Of a stretch of 62,534 nt of DNA, positions 1 through 8,344 are shown piece after piece. Every line of letters begins with the position of its first letter. Within the stretch, counting starts at the first letter, position 1. The notes under the pieces were generated by a model. It was not told the origin of the DNA, made no database searches, and was given only the letters and a program-made list of their open reading frames with translations. Origin of the DNA: Bacteroidales bacterium (lineage in GTDB: Bacteria > Bacteroidota > Bacteroidia > Bacteroidales > Prolixibacteraceae); NCBI GenBank assembly GCA_015654795.1, contig JAATGF010000004.1, positions 1 through 62,534 of the forward strand, written 5' to 3'. The position numbers and the translations under genes are program-made.

Positions 1-180
1 AAACCCTCCTTTTTATTTTTTGAAATTTTTGATTCAAATTTATATCGAACTCAGGTTAACTAAGTAATCGGAATAAATAAATGTCGTCTTTTGCCAGTAT
101 GGGATTTACATACGTTCAAAACATAGGGCTGTACTTTTAATACACATTTATCATGGTTCAAACAAACAGCCCGGATGGGT

Positions 181-257
181 TTGCTCCATATTTCCCTCGT
201 ACTTGCTCTATGTCTGCTCTATGTTTGGGTCCATATCGCGTCTGTATCAGCGTCGGA
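181..257 (-). repeat. 11-bp tandem array, seven units
   Basis: Seven consecutive units of exactly 11 bp, beginning TTGCTCCATAT, TTCCCTCGTAC, TTGCTCTATGT and ending TCAGCGTCGGA. Read on the minus strand the units follow the pattern TAYRGANNNAA seen in the other arrays of this window. The units are diverged from one another, so this is an old or selected repeat rather than a fresh slippage product. The four leftmost units are nearly the same as those at 43590-43644. Confidence 0.8.
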
Positions 258-271
258 TCCTCACACGAAGA

Positions 272-402
272 TTTTTAATGACCTTTTCAATGACTGCGAA
301 GCCAATGAACTTTTTTAATGACCTTTTCAATGACGTCTTTATGACCAATGACGTGAAACAATGACGGTGAAGCCAATGAATCTTTCAACGACTATTTTAA
401 TG
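272..402. repeat. AATGAC-unit tandem array
   Basis: Imperfect tandem units of roughly 9-15 bp each containing AATGAC or a close variant. A 23-base stretch at 272-294 recurs exactly at 312-334, 40 bases later, and GAAGCCAATGAA occurs at 297-308 and 368-379. A related array is on the opposite strand at 56556-56602, where GTCATT recurs five times. It lies between the 11-bp array and the GCAAATACGAC module of the composite element. Confidence 0.7.
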
Positions 403-529
403 ACCCTTTCTCCCATCTCCCTTTCCCGCTTTTGCAAATACGACTTCTATTCATTCTTATTACTTAAGTAATACCAGTTAAGAGTTGAATTATATAAAAT
501 TGAGTGATTTTTATTAGGAACAGATTTAT

Positions 530-537
530 TATATTTG
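530..537 (+). promoter_or_regulatory. Bacteroidota -7 box for the beta-propeller gene
   Basis: TATATTTG matches the Bacteroidota -7 consensus TAnnTTTG. It lies about 70 bases before the ATG at 608. No convincing -33 element was seen at the usual distance. Confidence 0.45.
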
Positions 538-607
538 CAAATCCACTTAACCACTAATGTGGTGAACTTCTGATGCTGAAAGGAAATTACAATTTATAAA
601 GTGAACT

Positions 608-1863
608 ATGAAAATCTTGCTATCTGCTTTTTTCTGTGCCTTTTTACTAATTATTTCAATGCACCAGGCCTGGCCCAAAAAGTGTATCAATGGCGTGGCA
701 ATAACCGCGACGGTATCTACAACGAAAACAAATTAATGAAGACATGGCCTGAAAACGGACCTTCGCTTTTATGGTCTTACGAAGAGATCGGCTCCGGTTT
801 TGCAGCTCCCGTTATTACCGCCGATAAAGTGCTTATTAACGGTGAGTCAAATAATGCCGATAGTACGAGTTATCTGTTTGCATTCGATCTGAAAGGCAAA
901 TTACTTTGGAAAGCGCCAAATGGGAAAGAGTATTACGGCAAAGGATTTTCGGCCAATTATCCCGGATCGCGTTCAACACCCACTGTTGCAGGCGATTTGG
1001 TTTATACCACTTCAGGAAAAGGTCGGTTAGCCTGTTATGGACTCGCCACAGGTAAAGAGAAATGGGCCGTTGATATGGTTGCTGATTTAGGCGGATATGA
1101 AAATGAATTTAGCTATTCCGAATCACCATTGATTGACGGCGACAACCTCTTTTGCATGCCCGGCGGAGTAATCAAAAATGTAGCCGCCCTCGACAGATTC
1201 TCAGGTAAAACAATCTGGACCTCAGCAGCCCTCGGCGATACAACTGCCTTTTGCTCTCCAATCATGATCACTTTACCTTCGCGCAAGGTTTTTGTTACCA
1301 TCTCACGACACAATATATTTGGTCTTGATGCAAAGAGCGGAGAACTGCTTTGGTTGCAGAAAGTTGAAAACTTCAAATATGAGGGCGAACATTGCACCAC
1401 CCCCATTTTTGCCGATGGTTTTCTTTATTACCTCGTCGAAGATGAAAATGGGAATGGAGCAGTAAAACTCGAAATAGCCCCCGACGGGAAAAACATTAAG
1501 GAAGTCTGGAGAAACAGGAATGCAACAAATGCAATGGGTGGCTATGTTAAACTCGGCAACCATTTGTTTACAACGACAAAGAAAAAGAAGCTGATTTGTA
1601 TTGACACAAATACCGGAAGCATTGCAGATTCTTTATCCGGGAATAAAGGAGGCCTTATTTATGCCGACAACCGGTTTTATTGTTACAACGAAACCGGCAA
1701 TATGAAGCTCTTCAAATTCGAAAACAATAAATTAGCGGAGGTCAGCAAGTTTAAGATCGACAAAGGAACCAAAGAACATTTTTCGCATCCCGTTATCGGC
1801 AATGGAACATTGTATGTCCGGCATGGTAATGCCTTAATGGCCTACGATATTAAAGAGAAATAA
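608..1863 (+). CDS. PQQ-type beta-propeller protein, apparent frameshift in signal peptide
   Basis: Exported protein of about 420 residues with repeated W-rich propeller blades (for example KEKWAVDMV, GELLWLQKV) typical of the PQQ-binding-like/PQQ_2 repeat family. In such proteins the propeller is usually a scaffold or binding surface; no catalytic role can be read here. The long reading frame opens with a GTG at 601 whose first residues lack the positive charge expected of a signal peptide. The ATG at 608, in another frame, encodes a textbook signal peptide starting MKILLSAFFCAFLLIIS. The two frames join if one G is restored at 671-675 (TGGCCC to TGGGCCC), which gives the cleavage site AWA before QKVYQWRG. 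So a one-base deletion, real or from sequencing, is likely. It stands alone, with a convergent rubrerythrin gene downstream. Confidence 0.75.
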
Positions 1864-1888
1864 AAAGTAACCCCTTGATTAAGAGTGA

Positions 1889-1923
1889 CCGGGTGATTGT
1901 TTGAAATTTGAGCAATCATCCGG
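1889..1923. terminator. Hairpin between convergent genes
   Basis: An 11-bp stem with one G-U pair (1889-1899 with 1913-1923) and a 13-base loop lies between the stop of the beta-propeller gene and the stop of rubrerythrin. It is placed to end transcription from either side. There is no clear T tract. Confidence 0.45.
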
Positions 1924-1952
1924 GTACTATTTCTATAATTAATAATTTACAA

Positions 1953-2531
1953 CTAATAATTCTCTGCCATCTCTTCAAAATATCCAATCGGATGCTGACA
2001 AGCCGGACAACTCAGCGGTGGCTGTTCTCCTTCGTGAACATATCCACATTTGCGGCATTCCCATCTTATTGGTTTATCGCGATGAAAAACGGTTCCATCT
2101 TCAATTCTTTCAAGGAGCTTCTGAAATCTTTTCCCGTGTTCCGCTTCTACTTTGGCAATCATTTTAAAGATAGCCGCAATAGCTGGAAATCCTTCTTCTT
2201 TGGCAATCGCTGAAAACTTTGGGTAGAGCTCCTCCCATCCATTCCTTTCCTCATTAATAGCTGTTTTCAGATTATCAGTTGTTTGATCGGTTATTCCGGT
2301 TGTGAAGACAGTTTTTATTTCAACTGGTCCGCCCTCCATAAATTTGAAGAACTGCTTGGCATGCGACTGTTCCTGTAAAGCCGTCTTCTCAAAGATGGCA
2401 GCAATCTGTTCGTACCCTTCCGCTTTGGCCTTTTCCGCAAAGAATTCATAGCGATTTTTTTGCTGGCATTCGTCAGCAAAAGCTTTCAGCAAATTCTGTT
2501 CTGTAAGTGTTCCTTTTATACTTTTCCCCAT
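1953..2531 (-). CDS. rbr: Rubrerythrin
   Basis: Cytoplasmic non-haem di-iron peroxidase of 192 residues that reduces hydrogen peroxide in anaerobes. The N-terminal four-helix ferritin-like domain carries the expected glutamate and histidine ligands (AFADECQQKNRYEFF, EQSHAKQFF, EERNGWEELYP, EAEHGKRF). The C-terminal rubredoxin domain has the two Cys pairs of an Fe(SCys)4 site (CRKCGY and CPAC). Length and domain order are normal for the family. The start is the ATG at 2531 (MGKSIKGTLTEQNL, usual for the family). It appears monocistronic and has a -7 box about 70 bases upstream. Confidence 0.95.
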   Translation of the reverse strand: MGKSIKGTLTEQNLLKAFADECQQKNRYEFFAEKAKAEGYEQIAAIFEKTALQEQSHAKQFFKFMEGGPVEIKTVFTTGITDQTTDNLKTAINEERNGWEELYPKFSAIAKEEGFPAIAAIFKMIAKVEAEHGKRFQKLLERIEDGTVFHRDKPIRWECRKCGYVHEGEQPPLSCPACQHPIGYFEEMAENY

Positions 2532-2598
2532 ATCGTTGGATTTTTATTTGTCGATAAGATTGAATTATTACCTAAGTTTCTGATAAGTTGCAACAGAC

Positions 2599-2606
2599 CA
2601 AATATA
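2599..2606 (-). promoter_or_regulatory. Bacteroidota -7 box for rubrerythrin
   Basis: On the minus strand the sequence is TATATTTG, matching TAnnTTTG. It is 68 bases upstream of the rubrerythrin ATG. The rest of the 2532-2998 gap holds a short inverted repeat (TCCCGC/GCGGGA, 2771-2787) and the dispersed repeat at 2837-2885. Confidence 0.5.
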
Positions 2607-2836
2607 CGATGATTCGAGGTAAATAAATTAATAATGACTTACGATTTACTGCGACTTTCAACAAAAACACCGATTATTTTGCAATTAAGGAATGAATAAA
2701 CCGATGTCACATTCCCAAACACAAAATCAAACAGTAAGTTGTAATAACAGGCTGCCAAATTTAGAGCTCGTCCCGCGAAATGCGGGATTCAACCAGTGTT
2801 TAAAATATATTTTCAATATGCCAAAGAGGGAATTTG

Positions 2837-2885
2837 TGTAATCTTACTGTAACAAATGATACAAAAACCTTATTCAAATATTACT
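2837..2885 (+). repeat. Short dispersed repeat, copy 1
   Basis: About 47 bases are shared with 23055-23101. The core CTGTAACAAATGATACA (17 bases) is identical at 2847-2863 and 23064-23080, and the flanks are similar. Both copies are intergenic, close to a gene boundary. Because the upstream extension of the lipocalin reading frame runs through this repeat, that extension is not likely to be coding. Confidence 0.6.
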
Positions 2886-2998
2886 TAAACTACGAAGAAG
2901 CAAAAGTGAAGGTAAGTTTAAATGCAATATTTTATCATAGTAAGTACTTAAATCATTATTTATTGGCTAATTTTGAGAAACTTAAAGCAAACCCTGTT

Positions 2999-3538
2999 AT
3001 GAGAATATTCAGTGGTCTCCTGATATTCAGCATTCTATTTGTTTGCAGCTGCACTAAAACCCAAAGCCAAATGATTGATCAAACGACCGTAAAGGAACTC
3101 GACCTGAATCGTTACCTCGGAACCTGGTATGAGATTGCCCGGTTTCCGCACTCCTTCGAAAAGAATCTTGTGGGGGTAACCGCAACCTATTCTTTAAAGG
3201 AAGATGGGATGATTAAAGTTCTGAATGAAGGATTTAAAAACACGCTTGACGGAGAAAAGTCGAAGGCGATCGGAAAGGCAAAGATTCCGAACAAACTGGA
3301 GCCCGGCAAGTTAAAGGTCTCCTTTTTCTGGATCTTTTATGCTGATTACTATGTCCTTGAACTGGATGCTGAGAATTATCAATATGCGATGATCGGTAGT
3401 TCTTCCGACAAATATTTCTGGATTCTGAGCCGCACTCCGCAAATGGATCCTGCGATTTACAATATGTTGCTCGACAAAGCCCGTGAAAGGGGTTATAACC
3501 TGGAGAAACTATATAGGGTGCCGCAAACGGTGAAATAG
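2999..3538 (+). CDS. Lipocalin family lipoprotein (Blc-like)
   Basis: Predicted outer-membrane lipoprotein of 179 residues. The start is placed at the ATG at 2999, giving a lipoprotein signal (MRIFSGLLIFSILFVCSC) with the lipidated Cys at residue 18. The open frame extends upstream to 2834 but that part overlaps a dispersed repeat. The first lipocalin motif is clear (LGTWYEIARFPHSFEKN), followed by the strands of a single beta-barrel and a C-terminal FWILSRTPQMD stretch as in bacterial lipocalin Blc. Members bind lipids or lysophospholipids and are linked to membrane stress; the ligand here cannot be read from sequence. Confidence 0.85.
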   Translation: MRIFSGLLIFSILFVCSCTKTQSQMIDQTTVKELDLNRYLGTWYEIARFPHSFEKNLVGVTATYSLKEDGMIKVLNEGFKNTLDGEKSKAIGKAKIPNKLEPGKLKVSFFWIFYADYYVLELDAENYQYAMIGSSSDKYFWILSRTPQMDPAIYNMLLDKARERGYNLEKLYRVPQTVK

Positions 3539-3801
3539 TTTTTATGGATTATGCTTTTAAAATTCCTGTTTTGTAAATTAGTAAAGTTATTCTACCGGCA
3601 TTCTTAATCATAAACCATATCAATATAATTATTAATCAATTTTTTATTAATTTTATCTCACTTATCAATTCTATTAAAGACACGATTGTTTTATGTTTGT
3701 TATTCATTTCCCCTTTATAATATCCATTGACTTTGCCCCTCTGGCATTTATTAATGATTAAGAAAGACCAGACGCGTTTTATAAACGAAAAATAAATTTT
3801 C

Positions 3802-4689
3802 ATGAAAGATTTTGCAGTTTCCTTAAAATCTGTTTTATTGATTGGAGTTTGCTTTATGTTTTTATCAGCTGTAAATGCCCAAAATGATCGGTTGCCTGAT
3901 CCCAAAATTAAGGCAGGAATTGCCAAAGTGACTGGTACAGTTACTAATTTCAAACCGAAAATAGGTGAAACATTTCCAACGCTGATTTTGTATGTACCAA
4001 ATCCGGTTACCGCAGAAATGAGTCAATTCAAAATGAAATTGAGTGAAGAAGGCAGTTTTCATTTCGAAGTTCCGGTTGAGTGTACTACAACGATTGGCAT
4101 CATTGGTTCAGATATATTCAATTCTAATGTATTCTGCGTCGGTTTGATACCCGGTGAAATAACGAAATTAGAAATCTCTTTTGATGAAACCGGTAAGATA
4201 AAGGCAAATATGGAAAGCAGTCTTGACTTAACTTCCAGTGATATAATAAATTACAGAAAGATGTTCTTTAAGTTCATGGGTGTCCATGATACCACGCGCA
4301 CTTATAACATGACGCCCGAAGATTTCAGTCATTTTGCCATCGAAAAGTTGTTGGTAGAACGATTGAAAAGATCAATAAATGATTCAATACTATCAGAAAA
4401 AGCAAAGAACTACATCACAAATGAATGCAGATTAACTTATCTTAATTATAACCTTCTTGCCTATCAAGACATTATATCTCTGAACTATCGGAATTTTAAA
4501 CCTAAAGCAGCACCCGATAATTTTACGCCCCAGGAACCAAACAGGTCATATTATGCGTTTCTTAAAGATTTTAAACTGAGCGATCCTCAGAATTTATACA
4601 ATTACACTTACTACGAGGTTTTACAAACGATACTTTCTAATAAAACACTCAATATTCCCGCGATCAAAGATATCCCGGTAAATGACTGA
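3802..4689 (+). CDS. TlpA-like thioredoxin-fold protein, N-terminal fragment (stopped by TGA)
   Basis: N-terminal 295 residues of an exported Bacteroidota redox protein. A signal peptide (MKDFAVSLKSVLLIGVCFMF, cleaved after VNA) is followed by a beta-rich domain like the N-terminal domains found before TlpA modules, and a helical middle part. The frame ends with TGA at 4687-4689, but translation continues in the same frame straight into the thioredoxin domain that begins after 4690, reading LKEVKTTMADLIGS. A single TGG-to-TGA or CGA-to-TGA change would explain this. Without the stop the protein would be about 512 residues, a usual length for these two-part proteins. Likely a pseudogene or assembly error rather than two genes. 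Confidence 0.7.
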   Translation: MKDFAVSLKSVLLIGVCFMFLSAVNAQNDRLPDPKIKAGIAKVTGTVTNFKPKIGETFPTLILYVPNPVTAEMSQFKMKLSEEGSFHFEVPVECTTTIGIIGSDIFNSNVFCVGLIPGEITKLEISFDETGKIKANMESSLDLTSSDIINYRKMFFKFMGVHDTTRTYNMTPEDFSHFAIEKLLVERLKRSINDSILSEKAKNYITNECRLTYLNYNLLAYQDIISLNYRNFKPKAAPDNFTPQEPNRSYYAFLKDFKLSDPQNLYNYTYYEVLQTILSNKTLNIPAIKDIPVND

Positions 4690-4710
4690 CTTAAAGAAGT
4701 AAAAACAACG

Positions 4711-5340
4711 ATGGCTGATTTGATAGGTTCGGATACCGGTTTGTTCTATGATATGCTAACTGCCAATGCCTATGCCCGGCAGTTTAACGAAGAGCTAAAA
4801 CCTTTGTCAGATAAACAGAAAGAAAATATCGGAAGCTATTTTAAGAATGAAGAATTCACAAAGATTCTTTTAAAAAGGAATGAAGCGGTCATAAAGTTGG
4901 AAAAAGAAAAAAACTATTTCAAAACAGTCGTTAATAAAACACCAGCAGTTCCCAAAGAAGCAGTAATGAATGCCATTATCGCCAAATATAAAGGGAAAGC
5001 AGTTTTAGTCGATTTTTGGGCGACCTGGTGCGGTCCTTGTATGGCTGCGATGAAAGAGACCCGGGAAGTCAAAAATGAAATGCATGGTAAAGACATCGCA
5101 TTTGTATATATCACCAATGGTTCTTCTCCCCAAAAACTATGGGAGGAGAACATCAAAATAATCGGTGGAGAGCATTATTATCTCACAAAGGAGGAATGGA
5201 GATATGTAATGGATAGTTTTGGTTTTGAAGGTATACCAAGTTATCTGTTTTATAACACAAAAGGTGAACTGAAAAATAAAGTTACCGCTTACCCAGGATC
5301 GGAAAAGATGCTGAAGATGATCAAAGAATTGTTGCCATAA
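4711..5340 (+). CDS. TlpA-like thioredoxin-fold protein, C-terminal fragment
   Basis: C-terminal 209 residues of the same split gene, in the same frame as 3802-4689. The thioredoxin domain has an intact active site (DFWATWCGPCMAAMKE) and the cis-proline region (GIPSYLFYN). Proteins of this class reduce disulfides in the periplasm, often as part of envelope redox maintenance. The ATG at 4711 lies only 21 bases after the stop, so re-initiation could make this piece, but it would lack a signal peptide and stay in the cytoplasm. I treat the two pieces as one disrupted gene. Confidence 0.7.
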   Translation: MADLIGSDTGLFYDMLTANAYARQFNEELKPLSDKQKENIGSYFKNEEFTKILLKRNEAVIKLEKEKNYFKTVVNKTPAVPKEAVMNAIIAKYKGKAVLVDFWATWCGPCMAAMKETREVKNEMHGKDIAFVYITNGSSPQKLWEENIKIIGGEHYYLTKEEWRYVMDSFGFEGIPSYLFYNTKGELKNKVTAYPGSEKMLKMIKELLP

Positions 5341-5659
5341 CGATTCGAATCTTGGTATGCTCTTCGTTTGCAGCGAGGTGCATAAGAAGGTTTGAATCGA
5401 TAAAATTAATACTTCGAAACGGATCAGCGACAATTCCGAAAGCTGATTATGTAAAGTATCTTGGTTTATTTTATCAATATAATCCAGCTTATCGATCTGC
5501 TTATAGTACAAATCTTAATTCACCAAAGGCCCTAAATTCAATAATCACATCGTCTGGCTGTTATCAAAAATAGTAATTACAAAATTTATGTTTTAAGAGA
5601 ACGTTCAAATGGAAACAAATTTTAAATTCAATTCAATCTTAATTTTAAAATATTTAAAT
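5341..5659. other. Gene-free gap with an imperfect inverted repeat
   Basis: No convincing gene. An imperfect inverted repeat pairs CGATTCGAATCTT (5341-5353) with AAGGTTTGAATCG (about 5388-5400) and could act as a terminator for the split thioredoxin-fold gene. The open frame 5352-5573 needs a TTG start and has no recognisable product. Confidence 0.4.
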
Positions 5660-6205
5660 ATGAAAAAAGTATATGTATTTTTCACAGTGATCTTTGTGGT
5701 TGTCGCAATTAATGCGTTCGCTCAGGATTCTCAGGAAAACTTTTTTTTAATAAAGAAAGAGAAGAATAGTATTTATGGCAATACTGACGTATATTATCTT
5801 GATCCCGCAAGTAAGGAACAATATCCTTCACCTAAAGGCGGAAAAGGGCAATATGTTGAAGTAACTGGGATGGAAGTTAATTCAATCGAAAAACTTAAAC
5901 AGATTGAATTAAAAATATTTAAGCCCGAAGAAATTAAATATCTTGGAACGAATAGTTGTATCGCTAATTTTATAGTTACGACTTCGGGTAAAATAATTAG
6001 TGTCTCTTTTAGCTTTCGTGGATGGGAGCCTGCTGAAGTTCCTGTTGCAAAACTCAAGGAATATGCGTCTCAGATTAAAGAAAACATAACATTCGAATAT
6101 TCATTTCGTCCTGAGCCAGTGCAAGAAGGCTATTTACAGCAATCAGTATTTGTTTTTAGGTCATTGAATCCTCCCCAAAATATAAAATCAAAGGCTGGGA
6201 ATTAA
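5660..6205 (+). CDS. Small exported protein of unknown function
   Basis: Exported protein of 181 residues, not recognised. The start is placed at the ATG at 5660 because it gives a clean signal peptide (MKKVYVFFTVIFVVVAINAF, cleaved after AFA) and because the truncated duplicate at 6287 begins at the same ATG; the frame is open further upstream to 5609. The mature part is beta-rich. A segment near residues 108-150 (CIANFIVTTSGKIISVSFSF) faintly resembles the C-terminal domain of TonB-type proteins, but this is too weak to name it. It is followed by a GC-rich hairpin and the truncated duplicate. Confidence 0.65.
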   Translation: MKKVYVFFTVIFVVVAINAFAQDSQENFFLIKKEKNSIYGNTDVYYLDPASKEQYPSPKGGKGQYVEVTGMEVNSIEKLKQIELKIFKPEEIKYLGTNSCIANFIVTTSGKIISVSFSFRGWEPAEVPVAKLKEYASQIKENITFEYSFRPEPVQEGYLQQSVFVFRSLNPPQNIKSKAGN

Positions 6206-6211
6206 TATTTT

Positions 6212-6246
6212 TGCCCCCTCTATTGGGAATTCCGGTGGAGGGGGCA
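6212..6246 (+). terminator. GC-rich hairpin after the exported protein
   Basis: A perfect 9-bp stem TGCCCCCTC (6212-6220) with GAGGGGGCA (6238-6246), loop of 17 bases, starts 6 bases after the stop codon at 6205. A second small palindrome (TCCCGTGAGGGA) follows at about 6251. Probably a terminator, although T residues precede rather than follow the stem. Confidence 0.5.
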
Positions 6247-6286
6247 GCATTCCCGTGAGGGATCATTATTTTTTAAATATTAAAAT

Positions 6287-6385
6287 ATGAAAAAAGTATA
6301 TGTATTTTTCACAGCGATCTTTGTGGTTGTCGCAATTTGTGCATTCGCTCAGGATTCTCAGGAAAGCTTTATATTAAAAATATGA
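6287..6385 (+). pseudogene. Truncated duplicate of the exported protein's 5' end
   Basis: The ATG at 6287 opens a 32-codon frame (MKKVYVFFTAIFVVVAICAF then AQDSQESFILKI, stop 6383-6385) that repeats the signal peptide and first mature residues of the gene at 5660 with few changes. Homology also covers the A/T-rich leader before the ATG and ends abruptly about 95 bases into the coding part. It is the remnant of a tandem duplication. A signal peptide with a short tail could still be made. Confidence 0.75.
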
Positions 6386-6898
6386 AGATCAACAACTAAG
6401 TAGGATGAATAATATAATGTTGTGTTTCACATATCTTACAAATCCCCCTTGGTCCCCTTTTTTCAAAATAAATCCCCCTTGTGTTCCCCCTTTTTCAAAG
6501 GGGGATGGGAAGTCCTCCCAAAAAAAGACTTATTTTCTAAAATAAAACGTTGTAATATAGTCCGGTTTAATAAAATTCATCTAAATCCATCCCAAAAGGA
6601 AGGGATTAGTCCAGGTGAGACGAAGAACATTTTACGACATTATTTCTTATTACTTAGTGTTCAAAAGCTTATTATTAATTCTCAATTTTTCATTACTAAT
6701 AATTTTGGATTTTATGGAAACGAAAATGATCTTTTGCATAAAACGGACAAGTACAAGATTTATATTATTAAGAATCAAAAGGAATTCACCTTTATCCTGC
6801 CAGTGAAAGAAGTTCATTTCATTGTTTCAGGTGGTGGTTCTGAATAAAATAGGCTTTTAGTCGTTTGCCTCGATCCAATCAATATTCTGAATCAAATA
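6386..6898. repeat. Gap with CCCCCTT repeats and hairpin
   Basis: AATCCCCCTT occurs at 6441-6450 and 6471-6480, and a hairpin with a 9-bp stem (TCCCCCTTT, 6485-6493, with AAAGGGGGA, 6497-6505) and a 3-base loop follows. This is a common kind of intergenic palindromic repeat. The open frame 6422-6847 runs through it and is not a believable gene. Nothing recognisable is seen from 6510 to 6898. Confidence 0.5.
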
Positions 6899-8326
6899 TC
6901 AGATTGTTTTGCCGCCGATCTTTTTCCGAAGTTGCTCTCTTAAATCAAGCAGTGCCTTAGAACTCCCAACCTTGTAAATGTGCGGCATTATAAAACGTTT
7001 ATGCTCGGCAGGTAATAAGGCGGCCCTTGACATTAAATAATCGTGACTCTGCTGCGGAGAAGGGAGCGGACTGGTGATTGTCTGATTTTCATAAACCTTT
7101 GTATGAAGGTTTTCTCTGATCAGGCCGCTTACGGTGGTACACTTGTCCGGCAGAATCGGATTATAAATACAATCGCAAATATCAGGGTCTTCGTTTTCGA
7201 GCAGGATGCCGTCACGGAAGAAGTTTCCTTCACTGTCGTAATAGCGGTAAAGCGATTTCCTTCCGGGATAAGTCATCTTTTCGACATTCTCCGAAATCTT
7301 CATACGCGGACTATCATTACAAAGCGCCAGTTTATAAACACCGTCGAGCGCTGCATCTGGTTTACCTGTTACAAGCTCTGTACCAACACCATACCCATCA
7401 ATTGGGGCGTGCTGTTCATTCAGACTGTTTATCACATATTCATTAAGCTGATTGGATATGAAAATCTTAACGTAATCGAATCCAGCATTATTCAGCATTT
7501 TACGCGCTTTTTTACTCAGGTAAGCCAAATCGCCGCTGTCGAGCCTGATTCCAATCAGTTTATTCCCTTCGGATTCCATCTCCCTGGCCACAATAATTGT
7601 ATTGGGGATGCCGCTGCGCAAAGTATCGTATGTGTCGACAAGAAGGACCGTATTAGCGGGATTAAACTTCGCATACTCGCGAAAAGAAGTCAGCTCATCG
7701 TCAAAACTCTGTATCCAACTATGCGCCATCGTTCCCGAAACAGGGATATCGTATATAAATCCGGCCTGTACATTTGAAGTCGAAGAGGCGCCGCCTATAA
7801 TTGCAGCGCGGCTGGCCATAATACCACCAAACCCATGAGCACGCCGAAGACCAAAATCGGCATAGTCTTTCTCTCCGCAAACCAATTTCACCCTGAAGGC
7901 TTTGGTCGCAATCAGAGACTGAAAATTAAGGACATTGAGAAGTAAGGTTTCAATAAGCTGGGCCTCAATAATATTCCCTTCAACGCGCAGTAGCGGTTCA
8001 TTGGGAAAAACGATCTCACCCTCGCGCACAGAATGAATGGTTCCTGTAAAAGTGAAATCTTTCAAATAATTAAGAAACTCGCTTCGAAAACCTTGCTTTG
8101 CGAGGTATTCGAGGTTTTCATCCGAATATCGAAAGGCTGATAATGAATTGAGTAAGTCGGCGAGCCCTGCAAAAGCGAGGAATCCCCCTTCGTAGGGATT
8201 TGTCCTGAAAAAATAATCGAAGACTGTTTTTTCGTCTTTTTTACCGGCCAAAAAATAACCCTGAGCCATCGATAATTCATAGAAATCGGTATAAAGACCC
8301 AACGTTTCGGAGGTTAAATTGATCAT
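6899..8326 (-). CDS. pncB: Nicotinate phosphoribosyltransferase
   Basis: Cytoplasmic enzyme of NAD salvage that joins nicotinate and PRPP, with ATP hydrolysis, to nicotinate mononucleotide. About 475 residues. The N-terminus GLYTDFYELSMAQGYF, the AHGFGG loop, the RLDSGDLAYLS segment and GVGTELVTG are characteristic of the NAPRTase family. The frame is open to 8434, but a -7 box at 8345-8352 lies inside that extension, so the start is placed at the ATG pair 8329/8326 (MINLTSETLGLYTDF). This makes the leader only a few bases long. It stands alone; the next gene upstream, purA, is more than 700 bases away. Confidence 0.93.
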   Translation of the reverse strand: MINLTSETLGLYTDFYELSMAQGYFLAGKKDEKTVFDYFFRTNPYEGGFLAFAGLADLLNSLSAFRYSDENLEYLAKQGFRSEFLNYLKDFTFTGTIHSVREGEIVFPNEPLLRVEGNIIEAQLIETLLLNVLNFQSLIATKAFRVKLVCGEKDYADFGLRRAHGFGGIMASRAAIIGGASSTSNVQAGFIYDIPVSGTMAHSWIQSFDDELTSFREYAKFNPANTVLLVDTYDTLRSGIPNTIIVAREMESEGNKLIGIRLDSGDLAYLSKKARKMLNNAGFDYVKIFISNQLNEYVINSLNEQHAPIDGYGVGTELVTGKPDAALDGVYKLALCNDSPRMKISENVEKMTYPGRKSLYRYYDSEGNFFRDGILLENEDPDICDCIYNPILPDKCTTVSGLIRENLHTKVYENQTITSPLPSPQQSHDYLMSRAALLPAEHKRFIMPHIYKVGSSKALLDLREQLRKKIGGKTI

Positions 8327-8344
8327 CATCGTATTTATTTGATC

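Larger units (their letters stand above)
1..470. repeat. Composite intergenic repeat element, copy 1
   Basis: No gene is visible in the first 600 bases. The stretch is a mosaic of modules that recur elsewhere in the window. Positions 31-58 match 23603-23630 exactly over 28 bases. Positions 62-230 match the reverse complement of about 43590-43760, with scattered mismatches. Positions 181-257 are an 11-bp tandem array, 272-402 an array of AATGAC-bearing units whose relative lies at 56551-56605 on the other strand, and 415-445 (ending GCAAATACGAC) matches the reverse complement of 43471-43500. All statements come from by-eye alignment. The left end may extend beyond the window. Function is unknown. 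Confidence 0.75.

Noticed and set aside
181-257. 11-bp arrays as CRISPR remnants
   Set aside because: Units abut one another with no spacers, are too short for CRISPR repeats, and no cas genes are near.
671-684. Programmed -1 frameshift in the beta-propeller gene
   Set aside because: The stretch CCCAAAAAG is not in the phase needed for a slippery heptamer, and a one-base loss gives a better signal-peptide cleavage site.
1908-2213. 101-codon open frame opposite rubrerythrin
   Set aside because: Antisense shadow of a conserved gene.
2834-2998. N-terminal extension of the lipocalin frame
   Set aside because: It overlaps a dispersed repeat and would bury the lipoprotein signal peptide that starts at 2999.
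4687-4689. TGA as selenocysteine
   Set aside because: No Cys-aligned redox position at this site, no SECIS-like hairpin seen, and a Trp or Arg codon change is simpler.
5352-5573. 73-codon open frame after the split thioredoxin-fold gene
   Set aside because: TTG start, no ribosome-binding or promoter signal, no recognisable sequence; it overlaps an inverted repeat.
6422-6847. 141-codon open frame
   Set aside because: It runs through CCCCCTT repeats and a hairpin; such frames are typical false genes.
7043-7777. 244-codon open frame on the plus strand inside pncB
   Set aside because: It is antisense to the well-conserved pncB gene and has no family features.
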